From positions 1 to 56,857 of the forward strand of contig NZ_MUMI01000262.1 of assembly GCF_002155975.1 (NCBI RefSeq): 56,857 bases of DNA, given 5' to 3'. The translations under genes were made by a program, and so were the position numbers. Under the pieces are notes generated by a model that saw only the letters and a list, made by a program, of their open reading frames with translations, had not been told where the DNA came from and searched no databases. Below are positions 17,039-27,970 of this stretch, in pieces; within the stretch, counting starts at the first letter, position 1, and every line of letters begins with the position of its first letter. This DNA comes from Amycolatopsis kentuckyensis (GTDB lineage Bacteria; Actinomycetota; Actinomycetes; Mycobacteriales; Pseudonocardiaceae).

Positions 17039-17079
17039 CCGGGTGGTGCGCCGGGTCGGGGCACCGGCACACCACCCGG
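17039..17079. terminator. Bidirectional terminator hairpin
   Basis: CCGGGTGGTG pairs with CACCACCCGG, and inside it GCCGG pairs with CCGGC around a nine-base loop. It sits between the convergent MFS and ROK kinase genes and suits both directions. Confidence 0.8.
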
Positions 17080-17083
17080 ACGC

Positions 17084-17974
17084 CTAACCGCCCAGGGCCA
17101 GCGCCACCGCGCCCAGCAGCGCGGCGTCCTGGTCGAAGCGGGCGGCCACCAGCTGGGGCGGGAACGGCACCGCGTGCGCCAGCCGGTCCGCCAGCGCCGG
17201 CAGCAGCACGTCCGCCGAGCGGACGAGCCCGCCGCCGACCGCGATGCGTTGCGGGTCCAGGACGATCGCCAGGTTCGCCACGTGCATCGACAGCTCGTCG
17301 AGCGCGGCCGTCACCAGCTCCTTGGCCTCGACGTTCTCCTTGGCCAGCGCGAACAGTTCCCCGGCGGTGACCGGGCGGCCGAGCAGTTCGCTCGCCCGGC
17401 CGCCCAGTCCACGCCCACCGACGGCTTCCTCGAGCGGCGCCGCTCCGCTCGCGAAACCCTCGGTGTCCTGCGGCGAGAGCAGGTTGTACCCGATCTCGCC
17501 GGCAGCTCCGTTGGCGCCGGTCAGCAGCCGGCCGCCGATCAGCACCGCCGCCGCGATGCCGGTGCCCAGGGACAGGAACACGGCGGGATCGGCCCCGGCC
17601 AGCGCGCCCCAGCGCCACTCGGCCAGCGCCGCCGCCTTCGCGTCCGTGCCCACCGAGATCGGCACGGCGGGGAACTCGGCGGCCACCTGCTCCGCCAGCC
17701 GCAGCTGTTCCCACCCCGGCACGTTCGGCGCGAGCAGGATGCGATCCGGCAGCACGATCCCCGGGCTGACGACGCCGATGCAGGCGGGCACCGCCCCCTC
17801 GTCGGCCAGGAGCGCCCTGGCCGCGGCGAGCGCGCGCACCACCACCTGCTCGGCTCCCGCATGCGCGTCGGTGTCCAGCCGGCGCGTCGCCAGCAGGGTG
17901 CCGTCGCGATCGGCGAGCCCCAGCGCCACCTTCGTGCCGCCGAAGTCGATCCCGAGAATCCGATCCTCGCTCAC
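17084..17974 (-). CDS. ROK-family sugar kinase
   Basis: 296 residues with the actin-like ATPase fold. The phosphate-1 motif 'ILGIDFGGTKVALGLAD' starts near residue 5; 'SLGTGIAAAVLIGGRLL' and 'DPQRIAVGGGLV' are the other ATP-site blocks. The usual ROK zinc site is absent: 'GEIGYNLLSPQDTEGFASG' replaces the H..CxCGxxGCxE stretch. Its GTG overlaps the stop of the GH2 gene, so it is the last gene of the operon. It probably phosphorylates the sugar freed by that enzyme, perhaps glucosamine. Confidence 0.85.
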   Translation of the reverse strand: MSEDRILGIDFGGTKVALGLADRDGTLLATRRLDTDAHAGAEQVVVRALAAARALLADEGAVPACIGVVSPGIVLPDRILLAPNVPGWEQLRLAEQVAAEFPAVPISVGTDAKAAALAEWRWGALAGADPAVFLSLGTGIAAAVLIGGRLLTGANGAAGEIGYNLLSPQDTEGFASGAAPLEEAVGGRGLGGRASELLGRPVTAGELFALAKENVEAKELVTAALDELSMHVANLAIVLDPQRIAVGGGLVRSADVLLPALADRLAHAVPFPPQLVAARFDQDAALLGAVALALGG

Positions 17975-20780
17975 GCGTGCGCCCCTCCCGTCCCCCGCAC
18001 CACGATCCGGCCGGTGTTGAACCCGTCGACGCTGATCACCGGCGCCGCGCCGCGCAGGTCCGCGGCCCGGTAGGTGACGGTCAGCGTCTGCGACTGGCCC
18101 GGCCACAGCGTGATGTCGTTGTCGTCCCAGGTCGCGTTCGCGAGCTGGTTGTCCCCCGGCGCTTCCCGGCCGTCCGGCGTGCCGCGGCGGACGTCGGCCC
18201 GCAGGAAGAACGCCGCGCCCGGCGTCGTCGAGGTGTTGGTGACCGTCACCGTGGTGACGAGGCCCGAACCGCTCGGGCGCGTCGCCGCCACCGCACTGAC
18301 CTGCGACTTCGGCTGGTTCTGCAAGGCCTGCAGGTTGCCGTACTGCGAGAGCGTCGCCTGCGGGTTGCCCAGGGTCTTGGCCCAGTCGACGACGTCCTTC
18401 TGCGTCGAGAGCCAGTAGACGTTCCGGTCGACGACCTTCCCGCCCTGCTTCACCTGCAGCTCGACGAAGTAGACCTGCGCGGGCGCCGGTGCCTTCGTCT
18501 CGGCGGGCACCTTCGGCTTCAGCACGCCGGTCTTGACCCCCTGGCTACCCAGCGAAAGGCCGGAAGCGGTCTGGTCGTCGAGAACCTTGCCAGCGGTGTC
18601 GAGCACGCGGGCCTGCACCGAAAGCCCGGACTGCGTGGCCGCACCGAGGTTGTCGAGGGTGACGGACCCGTTGTCGTAGCCGTAGATCGCGTGCAGCGGC
18701 TTGTTGGCCTTCTGGGCGCCGAAGTACGCGCCGGCCTGGTCGCCGTCGTCGTTGTAGAGCGACCACAGCAGCGTCGGCCAGCCCTTGTTGAGCTGCCAGT
18801 AGACGACGCCGGTCGAGGGGTTGGCCTTGTCCGTCGAGTGGTGCAGGAACGCCTCGAACTGCGAGCGCGTGTTCTCGTAGTTCGCGATGTTCGCCAGGTC
18901 CACATAGGACTTGAGCGAGGTCCACTTCCCGTACCGCCGCGCGATCGACTGGTCGAGCGTGTACAGCGTGCCGAACGCGTAGCCGCCGTGGCCCGGCTCG
19001 AAGTTCGCGTGGTACTGGTTGTACGCCGGGTCCTGCCACAGCTTCGCCTGCTCGGCCGGCGAGAGGAACCGCTTGATCGAATCGAGCGTCGGCACGGTGT
19101 GCCCGGCGCTCTGCTCGCTCGCGAAGCCCCAGGCGCCACCCGCGTTCGTGCGGGAGGAGTCCTCGGCGTCGAAGTGCGAGCTGTCGTACCAGTAGGACGG
19201 CGGGACCCAGTCGTACGGGCCTTCCTTCTCCCCGGACTGGCCGAGCGTCGGCGTGCTCTTGTACTCCGCGGAGGCGATCACCGGTACCTGGAAGTCGGCT
19301 TCGGCGAACGCCTTGAGCGTCTCGGACTCCTGGCGCGGCACCGGCTCGTTGTCGCTCCAGCCGTAGTTGAAGACGCTCGGGTGGTTCCGCTCCAGCTGCG
19401 CGATCGTGTACGCCGAGTCGTGCATGATCCGGTAGTCGCGCTCGGTCAGCGTCGAGGCGTCCTCGGGCTGCCAGGCGTCACAGCACAGGAACCCCCCGAT
19501 CACCAGCAGCCCGGCGCGGTCGGCCTGGTCGTAGAAGTCCGGCGGCATGTCGTGGCCTTCGAGCCGGACGCCGGACAGGCCCAGGTTCTTGATCAGCGCG
19601 ATCTGGTGCGCGGTGTCGGCCTTGTCGTAGCGCAGGAACAGGTCCGGCGCGAACCCGCCGCCGCGGAACACGAAGTCCTTGCCGTTGATGGTGAACTGCC
19701 GCGCGCCTTCGGGCAGCGGCGCGGACTTGCCGACCAGCCGCGAGGTCACCGTGCGGATGCCGAAGGTGCTCTTCGACGACGTCGACAGCACGCCGTCCTG
19801 CGAGACCGCGGTGGTCAGCGTGTACAGCGGCTGGTCGCCCATCGAATACGGCCACCAGATCCGCGGGTGCGCGATCTTCACCGGTGCGAAGGCCACGGTC
19901 CGCTTGGTGTTCGCCGGGATCGTGACACGCTGCTCGACGACGATCGGCGCGCCCGCGGGCGGGGTGACCGTCGCGGCGACGTCGCCGGTCTGCGGGGTGG
20001 CCGCGTTGTTGGTGACGTCCAGCTTCACCGTCAGCTTCGAGCTGGACAGGTCGGGCGCGTTGTCCTGCACGACGTGGGCGTTGTCGCCGGTCAGCGCGTC
20101 GGAGACCTGCAGCGTCGGCGGGAACTGGATGCCCGTGTTGTTGTCGGGCGGGATCTGGCCCCAGTCGACCTGGTCGAGGGTGTACATCTTCAGCGGGTCG
20201 TTCGGGTAGACCTTGATCGCCAGCGTGTTGCGGCCCGGCTTCACCAGTTTCGTGACGTCGAAGGTGTGGCCGGCGAACGCGCCGCTCACGACGTCCTTCG
20301 TGGCGACGAGCGTGCCGTTCACCCAGACGTCGCCCTCGCCGACGATGCCCGGGACGGTCAGCTTCGCGTGCTGCCCCGGCCGGATGCCGGGGGTGAAGTC
20401 GGTGCGGTACCACCACGGGTCGGAGAACGGCTTCGTGACCACGGGGCCGAGCTTGTCGACGTACCCGAAGCACTTGCGCATGGTGTCGGAGTAGAAGACG
20501 TCCGGGCACTTGCCGTTCTGCACCAAGGCGTTGATCTCGGTGCCCGGCGCGCCCGCGTCGTCCGGCTTGACGGGCAGCCAGCCGCGGGTGGCGTACCCGG
20601 GGGTGGAGACCTTGTCGCCGCCGTCCTCGACGCTCGCCGTGGTCAGGACCTGCCAGCCCTGCAGGCCGATCGTCGTGAGGCCGTGCGGCTTCGCGAAGTC
20701 CTGCTGCGCGGACGCCGGCGCGGCCACGCTCAGCACGCCGGGCACGAGGAGCAGCGCGGCGAGGACCGCGAGCTTCCGGG

Positions 20781-20784
<4 letters not shown>
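17971..20784 (-). CDS. Secreted GH2 exo-beta-D-glucosaminidase-type enzyme
   Basis: 937 residues with a signal peptide (cleavage near 'ASA', residue 26). A GH2 sandwich domain, an immunoglobulin-like domain, a catalytic barrel (about 360-700) and further C-terminal beta domains follow. The acid/base segment is 'GWSDNEP' with Asp478, and the probable nucleophile is Glu557 in 'FASEQSAGH'. Aspartate at the acid/base position marks the subfamily of CsxA from Amycolatopsis, which removes glucosamine from chitosan ends; related proteins act on mannosides, so specificity is inferred. It is translationally coupled on both sides, with the permease upstream and the ROK kinase downstream. Confidence 0.85.
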
Positions 20785-22205
<1,421 letters not shown>

Positions 22206-22224
22206 GGCGTGCCTCCGACTAGTA

Positions 22225-22243
22225 GTTAGTAAAGTTTCTTAAC
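22225..22243. promoter_or_regulatory. Inverted repeat GTTA-N2-AAA-G-TTT-N2-TAAC
   Basis: A 19-bp interrupted palindrome 20 bases upstream of the APC-GH2-ROK operon. The AAA-N-TTT centre resembles operators of ROK-family regulators, such as those of Streptomyces chitosanase genes as I recall them. No ROK regulator gene is in this window. Confidence 0.6.
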
Positions 22244-22585
22244 ATAGAACGCCCCGGGCCGGAAGGGTTCGCGGATAAACTTGCGGCAACTCAGGAGGAC
22301 GCCTGGGACGAAACGGGCCGGGACGCCGGCGCACGGGCGTTGAACCAGCGCCTGGTCCCGGACCGGCTGCGCGAGCACGGCGAAGCGACGCGGCCCGGAT
22401 CGCCGTCGCCGATCCGGCGCCGGTCGGCGAGTGCGCCGGCGCGCACGGTGAGCGAATCCGTCGAACGTGCCATGTCCTCGGCCGGACCGGACCCGGACGA
22501 GGTCTGTCGACGGCGGTCGGCGCGCCCGAGGTCCCCGACCCTTTCCCACTCCGGGCGCCGCCGCAGCCCGGCGTCCACAGTGGAC
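22244..22585. other. Gene-free stretch
   Basis: 342 bases upstream of the APC operon and downstream of the small protein gene. Open frames cross it in several phases, but none has a ribosome binding site or a recognisable protein. The word GTCCACAGTGGAC at 22573-22585 recurs elsewhere in the window. Confidence 0.5.
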
Positions 22586-22816
22586 TTAGTCGGACGGCCC
22601 CCGCAGGGTGAGCACCACCCGCAGCACGTACTCCACCGCCGTCGGGAACGCGGCACCGCGCAGCTCGCCCCGATCGGCCAGGTTGCGGGCGGCGAACTCC
22701 AGCTCCCGCTCCGGCCCGCCCCGCCGGACGACGAGCTCCGCGATCTCCTCGAAGTCGAGCTCCGGGTGGTCCATGCGCGTCAGGGCGAACTCGATGATCA
22801 GTTCTTCGGCCGTCAC
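22586..22816 (-). CDS. Small acidic protein, unknown function
   Basis: 76 residues, mostly helical and acidic at the N-terminus ('TAEELIIEFALTRMDHPELD'). No signal, membrane segment or known motif. GGAGG about five bases before the GTG at 22816 and high third-position GC support it as a real gene. A hairpin at 22874-22898 lies upstream, between it and the divergent methyltransferase gene. Confidence 0.55.
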   Translation of the reverse strand: MTAEELIIEFALTRMDHPELDFEEIAELVVRRGGPERELEFAARNLADRGELRGAAFPTAVEYVLRVVLTLRGPSD

Positions 22817-22873
22817 GTCCGCCTCCTTCCGCTTCCCCCAGCCTACCGGCGAACAGGGCCGTCCGGCCCGGTT

Positions 22874-22898
22874 CCGGTCCCGACTTCCCCGGGACCGG
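22874..22898. terminator. Hairpin CCGGTCCC / GGGACCGG
   Basis: Perfect 8-bp arms around a nine-base loop in the region between two divergent genes. Its position does not fit a terminator for either known gene, so it may be a leader structure. Confidence 0.35.
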
Positions 22899-22987
22899 TG
22901 AGGACCTTCGCCCCGACACAACAACCGCGGCGAGGACGACAATTCCCGATGTCGGCAATCCCCTCCCACCCCCGGACGGTGACTGGA

Positions 22988-23812
22988 ATGTTCAGCTTGG
23001 CGCCGAGTACGTCAACCGCGACCCGGCAGGCGAAACGGCTCGCCCGGCGAGCCGAGGAGCTCGTTCAGCGGACGTTGACCGGTGTGGGTGCCCGGCAGTC
23101 CGAACGCCGGATCTCGACCGATGCCCAGGCGTACTGGCGCGAACCCGCCGGCGACCGGTGGCTCGCGAACTCCCACTGGCGGGACGCGTCGGTGTTCCGG
23201 GACAACGACCTGTGGTCCCGCATCGGCCGGGAGCACCTCGAGCTGTTCGAACGCGGCGCCCGGATGGCCGGCTTCACCCGGCCGTGGGACCGGATCGTCG
23301 ACTGGGGCTGCGGCGGCGGCGCGAACGCCGTGGAGTTCGCCCCGCACGCGCGGGAGTACTTCGGCGTCGACATCTCCCCCGCCACCTTGCGCGAGTGCGA
23401 GCGGGAGGTGGCCGCCGTGTGCGACGCGGCCTTCACGCCGGTCCCGATCGACGTCGAGGCACCGGAAGCGGCATTGACGCAGATCGGTGAGCCCTGCGAC
23501 GTCTTCCTCAGCTTCTACGTCTTCGAGCTGATCCCGACCCCCGAGTACGGCGAGCGCCTGCTCCGGATCGCCTCGCGGCTGCTCGCCCCGGGCGGGCTGG
23601 CCCTGATCCAGATCAAGTACGACACGGGCAGCTGGTGGACCCGGCCGCGCCGCCGCGGCTACCGGTCCGGGCTCGCCGAGATGACGACCTACCCGATCGC
23701 GGCGTTCTGGGAGCTCGCGTCGCGCTGCGGCCTGACGCCCGCCGCCGTCCAGCTCGTGCCCCGCAACGAACTCGACAAGCACTACGCCTACTTCTTCCTG
23801 ACGAAGGACTGA
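22988..23812 (+). CDS. Class I SAM-dependent methyltransferase
   Basis: 274 residues. An N-terminal helical region (1-70) includes 'NSHWRDASVFRDNDLWSRIG'. The Rossmann domain has motif I 'RIVDWGCGGGANAVEFAP' and 'REYFGVDIS'. 'VFLSFYVFELIPTPEYGERLLRI' and 'LLAPGGLALIQIKYDTGSWWT' complete it. Similar proteins occur near sugar and glycolipid genes in actinomycetes, but the acceptor is unknown. The start is ATG at 22988; the reading frame is open further upstream without any recognisable protein. Confidence 0.78.
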   Translation: MFSLAPSTSTATRQAKRLARRAEELVQRTLTGVGARQSERRISTDAQAYWREPAGDRWLANSHWRDASVFRDNDLWSRIGREHLELFERGARMAGFTRPWDRIVDWGCGGGANAVEFAPHAREYFGVDISPATLRECEREVAAVCDAAFTPVPIDVEAPEAALTQIGEPCDVFLSFYVFELIPTPEYGERLLRIASRLLAPGGLALIQIKYDTGSWWTRPRRRGYRSGLAEMTTYPIAAFWELASRCGLTPAAVQLVPRNELDKHYAYFFLTKD

Positions 23813-23838
23813 AGCGGGGAGTGGCCGGTCTCACGAGG

Positions 23839-23868
23839 GTTACTGTACCGTCCAGACGGTATAGTAAC
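23839..23868. promoter_or_regulatory. TetR-type operator over the exporter promoter
   Basis: A 30-bp inverted repeat with one mismatched pair. Its core is TACCGTC-CA-GACGGTA. It covers the -10 TATAGT (23860-23865), which lies seven bases before the ATG of the exporter, so bound repressor would block a leaderless promoter. The core ACCGT-N4-ACGGT recurs at 26705. Confidence 0.85.
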
Positions 23869-23872
23869 CTTC

Positions 23873-25363
23873 ATGACCAGCACCCTGCCGTCCTCCGTCC
23901 GGCCGTTGAGCCCCCGGCGTCGCTGGGCCGCGCTGGGCGTCCTCGTCGGCGCCGTGCTCCTGCTCGCCGTCGACGGCACCGTGCTGTACCTGGCCGTGCC
24001 GTCGCTCACCCGCGAACTCGCGCCGACCGCCACCGAGATCCTGTGGATCGGCGACGTCTACTCCCTCGCCCTGGCCGGGCTGCTGGTCACGGCCGGGAAC
24101 CTCGCCGACCGCTTCGGGCGCAAGAAGGTGCTGCTCATCGGTACGGCGGCGTTCGGGCTCGCCTCGGCGCTGGCCGCCTTCTCCCCCACCGCCGGCGTGC
24201 TCGTCGTCGCGCGGCTGCTGCTCGGGATCGCCGGCGCGACGATCATGCCGTCGACGTTGTCGCTGATCCGGACCCTGTTCACCGACCCGCGCGAGCGCAC
24301 CCGCGCCATCGCCGTCTGGTCGGCCGGGTCCGGCGGCGGCATCGCGCTGGGCCCGCTGGTCGGCGGGGTGCTGCTGGAGCACTACTGGTGGGGCTCGGTG
24401 TTCCTGATCAACGTGCCGATCGTCGTCGTCTTCCTGATCGCGGGCGCGTGGCTGCTGCCGGAATCGCGCGACCCGAACCCGGGGCGGTTCGACCTGCTGT
24501 CGGCCGGGCTGTCGCTGGCCGCGATCGTCCCGCTGGTCTACGCGGTCAAGCACGCCGTCGGTTCGGGCCCCGACGTCCAGGTGGGGGTCGCGGCCGCGCT
24601 GGGGCTGGTGTCCGGGATGCTGTTCCTCCGCCGCCAGCGGCGGGCCGAGGCGCCCCTGATCGACGTCACGCTGTTCCGCAACGGCGCCTTCAGCGGCGCG
24701 GTCCTGGCGAACTTCATCGCCGTCTTCGCGCTGATGGGCCTGCTGTTCTTCTTCTCGCAGTACCTGCAGCTCGTCCGCGGGTTCTCCCCGCTGCAGGCGG
24801 GGTTCGCGGAGATGCCGGCGACGCTCGCTTCGATCGCCGTCGTGGCCGCGGTCGGCGTGGTCGCCGGCCGGCTCGGGCGGGGCCGGGCCGTCGCGGCGGG
24901 GCTCGCCGTGGCCGCGCTCGGCCTCGCGCTGGTGTCGGTCGCCGAGCGGGCACCGCAGTACTGGTGGCTGGGCCTGACACTCGTCCCGGTCGGGCTCGGC
25001 GTCGGGCTGGCGCTGACGCTGACCGTCGATTCGGTGCTGTCCGCCGTCCCCCGGGACAAGGCCGGCTCGGCGTCGGCGATCTCCGAGACCGCCTACGAAC
25101 TCGGGGCGGCGCTGGGCATCGCGATCCTCGGCTCGGTGGTGAACCTGGTCTACCGCGCGTTCCTGCCCGCGGGCCCGGTCCCGGCCGAAGCCCGCGACTC
25201 CCTCGCCGGCGCCGCGAGCGTGCTGGCCCCGGGCTCGGAACTCGCCCACGCCGCCCGCGAAGCGTTCACCGGCGCCATGCAGGTGACGTCGCTCGCGGCG
25301 GCCGCTGTCACCGCCGTGGCCGCGGTGATCGCCTGGCGTACCATTCCGTCCGGAAAGGACTGA
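23873..25363 (+). CDS. MFS exporter, DHA2 / SmvA-QacA type
   Basis: 496 residues, about 14 helices. Motif C-like 'VLLLAVDGTVLYLAVPSLTREL' opens it and 'GNLADRFGRKKVLLIG' is motif A. QacA and SmvA homologues export cationic dyes, biocides and drugs. The transcript is probably leaderless and repressed from the overlapping palindrome. Two bases after its stop begins the TetR gene, so exporter and repressor share one mRNA, a standard self-limiting export circuit. Confidence 0.9.
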   Translation: MTSTLPSSVRPLSPRRRWAALGVLVGAVLLLAVDGTVLYLAVPSLTRELAPTATEILWIGDVYSLALAGLLVTAGNLADRFGRKKVLLIGTAAFGLASALAAFSPTAGVLVVARLLLGIAGATIMPSTLSLIRTLFTDPRERTRAIAVWSAGSGGGIALGPLVGGVLLEHYWWGSVFLINVPIVVVFLIAGAWLLPESRDPNPGRFDLLSAGLSLAAIVPLVYAVKHAVGSGPDVQVGVAAALGLVSGMLFLRRQRRAEAPLIDVTLFRNGAFSGAVLANFIAVFALMGLLFFFSQYLQLVRGFSPLQAGFAEMPATLASIAVVAAVGVVAGRLGRGRAVAAGLAVAALGLALVSVAERAPQYWWLGLTLVPVGLGVGLALTLTVDSVLSAVPRDKAGSASAISETAYELGAALGIAILGSVVNLVYRAFLPAGPVPAEARDSLAGAASVLAPGSELAHAAREAFTGAMQVTSLAAAAVTAVAAVIAWRTIPSGKD

Positions 25364-25365
25364 CC

Positions 25366-25923
25366 ATGCCTCGCAAAGCCGGGCGCAGCCCGGAGGAGAC
25401 GCGCCGCGCCCTGCTCGACGCCGCCGCGACGGTCATTCGCACCCGCGGCGTGTCGGCCTCGCTGGACGACATCGCCCGGGCGGCCGGCGTGTCCAAAGGC
25501 GGGCTGCTGTACCACTTCCCCGCCAAGGACGCCCTGGTGCGCACGCTGGCCCAGGACCTGCTGGACGAGTTCCGCAGCGAGGTCCAGGCCGCGCTCGACC
25601 CGGCCGACACCGCGCCCGGCCGGCTGACGCGCGCGTACGTCCGGGCGTCGCTGGACACCTCCCACGACGAGGTCGCGGTCCGCGAGACCATCGCCCTGAT
25701 CGCGCTGCTGATCTCGATTCCGGAGATCGCGGAGCTGGCCCGCGCGGACGCGCAGAGGTGGGAGCGCGAACTCCGGGATGACGGCCTCCCGCCCGACGTG
25801 GTCACCCTGGTGGTCGCGGCCGCCGACGGCGCGAGCACGGCGCCGCTGTGGGGCGTGGGCATCGACGTGGCGGCCGCGCGGAGGCTGGAACAGCAGCTGC
25901 TCGCCCTGACCCGGACGCCCTGA
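25366..25923 (+). CDS. TetR-family regulator of the adjacent exporter
   Basis: 185 residues. The helix-turn-helix is 'ASLDDIARAAGVSKGGLLYHFPAKDALV' (about 28-55), and the ligand domain follows. 'KGGLLYHF' is typical of the subgroup that controls efflux pumps. It is the second gene of the exporter operon and probably binds the 30-bp palindrome at 23839-23868, and possibly the related site at 26704. Confidence 0.9.
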   Translation: MPRKAGRSPEETRRALLDAAATVIRTRGVSASLDDIARAAGVSKGGLLYHFPAKDALVRTLAQDLLDEFRSEVQAALDPADTAPGRLTRAYVRASLDTSHDEVAVRETIALIALLISIPEIAELARADAQRWERELRDDGLPPDVVTLVVAAADGASTAPLWGVGIDVAAARRLEQQLLALTRTP

Positions 25924-26070
25924 CCGGCCGCTGTCAACAGACTTCGGTATTGGGAAATCACCACTTTCCGCCCCCTACGTTAGTCGGCTCCGGCGAAGGT
26001 GTCTTGGCGGTAAATTCTCGACAGCGCGCGCAATTCCGGCAAATCCCCGTCCCCCACGAGGAGTCTTCCG

Positions 26071-26625
26071 ATGTCGAGGAAGTTCGCCCTGGCCGGCGCC
26101 GTTGCGCTTGCCCTGACCGTGACCCCGCTCGCCGCGGGGACCGCTTCGGCCGCCACCGCGCAGGAAGCCGCCGTCACCACGGTCTACTACAGCACCGCCA
26201 GCGCACCGACGTTCCGGTCGGTGATCAACGCCGGTGCCGCCAACTGGAACCGCAGCGTCACCAACGTCCGGCTCGTCGAGCGCAACTCCGGCGCGAGCCT
26301 GCGCTACACCGAGGGCAACGACCCCCGCGGGTCCTACGCCTCGACCAACGGGCACGGCAGCGGCACCATCTTCATCGACTACACCCAGGCCCGCCAGTAC
26401 AACCCGACCCGCATCGCGGCGCACGAGACCGGGCACGCCCTCGGGCTGCCCGACCACTACTCGGGCCCGTGCTCCGAGCTGATGTCGGGTGGCGGCCCCG
26501 GCCCGTCCTGCACCAACGCGGTGCCGAACAGCGCCGAGCGCAGCCGGGTGAACCAGCTGTGGGCCAACGGGCTCGCCGCGACCAACGCCGAGCAGCGGGT
26601 CTACGAGACCGTCTACGGCTTCTGA
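26071..26625 (+). CDS. Snapalysin-type secreted zinc metalloprotease
   Basis: 184 residues with a signal peptide (cleavage near 'ASA', 27) and no long propeptide. The zinc motif '[11 protein letters not shown]' (His118, Glu119, His122, Asp128) with Asp as third ligand is diagnostic of snapalysins (peptidase family M7). Cys134 and Cys147 probably form the family disulfide. These small extracellular proteases cut casein-like proteins. GAGGAG lies before the ATG. A strong terminator follows, so it is a single gene. Confidence 0.92.
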   Translation: MSRKFALAGAVALALTVTPLAAGTASAATAQEAAVTTVYYSTASAPTFRSVINAGAANWNRSVTNVRLVERNSGASLRYTEGNDPRGSYASTNGHGSGTIFIDYTQARQYNPTRIAAHETGHALGLPDHYSGPCSELMSGGGPGPSCTNAVPNSAERSRVNQLWANGLAATNAEQRVYETVYGF

Positions 26626-26630
26626 GCCCC

Positions 26631-26662
26631 CAGGGTGGTGGCCCGCCCGGGCCACCACCCTG
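26631..26662 (+). terminator. Strong hairpin terminator
   Basis: A perfect 14-bp stem with a four-base loop, beginning six bases after the snapalysin stop. No U-tract, as is usual in high-GC actinomycetes. Confidence 0.85.
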
Positions 26663-26703
26663 ACCGGGTCGTTCTCGGTGATCATCCCGATGTGCCGCAC
26701 CCA

Positions 26704-26719
26704 GACCGTCAATACGGTC
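26704..26719. promoter_or_regulatory. Inverted repeat GACCGT-CAAT-ACGGTC at the hydrolase promoter
   Basis: Perfect 6-bp arms. It overlaps the -10 TACGGT (26713-26718), which is six bases before the ATG at 26725. The ACCGT-N4-ACGGT core and spacing are the same as in the exporter operator at 23847-23860. Confidence 0.65.
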
Positions 26720-26724
26720 AAACC

Positions 26725-27840
26725 ATGCGAAAACCACTCGTCGCCGGGCTCGCCGGTGTCCTGCTCCTGACCGCGCTCCCCGCCTCCGCGGCCGCGGCCA
26801 CCCGCCTCGCGTTGCCCGCTCCCACCGGGCCGTATGCCGTCGGCAGCGTCGATCTGCACCTCGTCGACCCCGCACGAGCCGATCCCTGGGTCGCCGGGAC
26901 GACCCGCGAACTCATGGTGACCGTCCGGTACCCCGCCCGGGCGGGCGGCGGCGCGGAAACTCCCTACCAGGCACCGGAAGCCGCCAATCTGCTCGCCGAG
27001 GAAGACGCGCGGACGCTCGGCATCGCCGCCGACCGGCTCGACTACACCTTCGCCACGCACGCCCGCACCGGCGTGCCCGCGGCCGGTGGGCGGCGGCCGG
27101 TCATCCTCTACTCCCCCAGTGCCAAGTACCCGCGGTCGGTCGGCACGGCGCAGCTGGAACAGCTCGCGAGCGAGGGCTACGTGACGGTGGCGATCGACCA
27201 CACCCACGAGCCCGCGGCGGTGGAGTTCCCCGGCGGCCGCGTCGAACGGCGGGTGCTGCCCTCCGGCCCCGACGCCGGGCGGCAGCTCATCGCCACGCGC
27301 GTGGCGGACACCCGATTCGTCCTCGACGCGCTGGAAACCCTGGCGCGGGGCGGGAATCCGGACGCCGAGCACCGCGCACTCCCGGCCGGGCTGGCACCGG
27401 ACGTCTCCCGCGCCGGCATGTTCGGCCACTCCGCGGGCGGCTTCACCACCGGCGAGACGATGGTGTCGGACACCCGGCTCGACGCCGGGGCCGACCTCGA
27501 CGGCAGCATGGCGTACTCCCAGTCGAACCGCGAGTACGGCCGCGTCGCCGACGAAGGCCTCGACCAGCCCTTCCTGCTGCTGAGCGCGGGCAACCACAGC
27601 GCGGCCTCCGACCCTTCGTGGCAGGAGTTCCTCGCCCACCAGCGCGGCCCGGTCCGGACCCGGCACCTCCCGGACGGCGAACACTTCAGCTACACCGACT
27701 ACCAGGCGCTCCTCCCCCGCCTCGGCCTCGCCCCGGCGTCGATCGCGCCCTTCGTCGGGACCGTCGACCCGGAGCGGAGCGTCGCCGGCCAACGGGCGGC
27801 ACTGAGCGCTTTCTTCGGCCGATTCCTCGCACGGGGATAA
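26725..27840 (+). CDS. Secreted alpha/beta hydrolase, PAF-acetylhydrolase-like
   Basis: 371 residues with a signal peptide (cleavage near 'AAA', 25). The nucleophile is Ser236 in 'GHSAGG'; Asp259 in 'DLDG' and His320 in 'GEHFSYTD' complete the triad expected for the platelet-activating-factor acetylhydrolase II / dienelactone-lipase-like group. 'GRRPVILYSPSAKYPRS' holds the oxyanion region. It probably cleaves short acyl esters outside the cell. The promoter carries an inverted repeat matching the TetR operator 2.9 kb upstream. A terminator follows. Confidence 0.82.
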   Translation: MRKPLVAGLAGVLLLTALPASAAAATRLALPAPTGPYAVGSVDLHLVDPARADPWVAGTTRELMVTVRYPARAGGGAETPYQAPEAANLLAEEDARTLGIAADRLDYTFATHARTGVPAAGGRRPVILYSPSAKYPRSVGTAQLEQLASEGYVTVAIDHTHEPAAVEFPGGRVERRVLPSGPDAGRQLIATRVADTRFVLDALETLARGGNPDAEHRALPAGLAPDVSRAGMFGHSAGGFTTGETMVSDTRLDAGADLDGSMAYSQSNREYGRVADEGLDQPFLLLSAGNHSAASDPSWQEFLAHQRGPVRTRHLPDGEHFSYTDYQALLPRLGLAPASIAPFVGTVDPERSVAGQRAALSAFFGRFLARG

Positions 27841-27862
27841 TCCATTCCAAGCAGCACCGGAT

Positions 27863-27890
27863 AGCCGATTCCCGAAACCGGGAATCGGCT
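27863..27890 (+). terminator. Hairpin terminator after the hydrolase
   Basis: AGCCGATTCCCG and its complement form a 12-bp stem around a four-base loop, 22 bases after the stop. Confidence 0.85.
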
Positions 27891-27970
27891 GTCTTCCCTG
27901 TTCACGCTCGCATTTCCGGCGTAAAGTCGCAGACTCCGGTTTCTCTCCTTCTCGTCGATGTGAGGGCACG

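Noticed and set aside
22340..22987. N-terminal extension of the methyltransferase frame
   Set aside because: The added 216 residues look like noncoding translation and overlap a better-supported small gene on the other strand.
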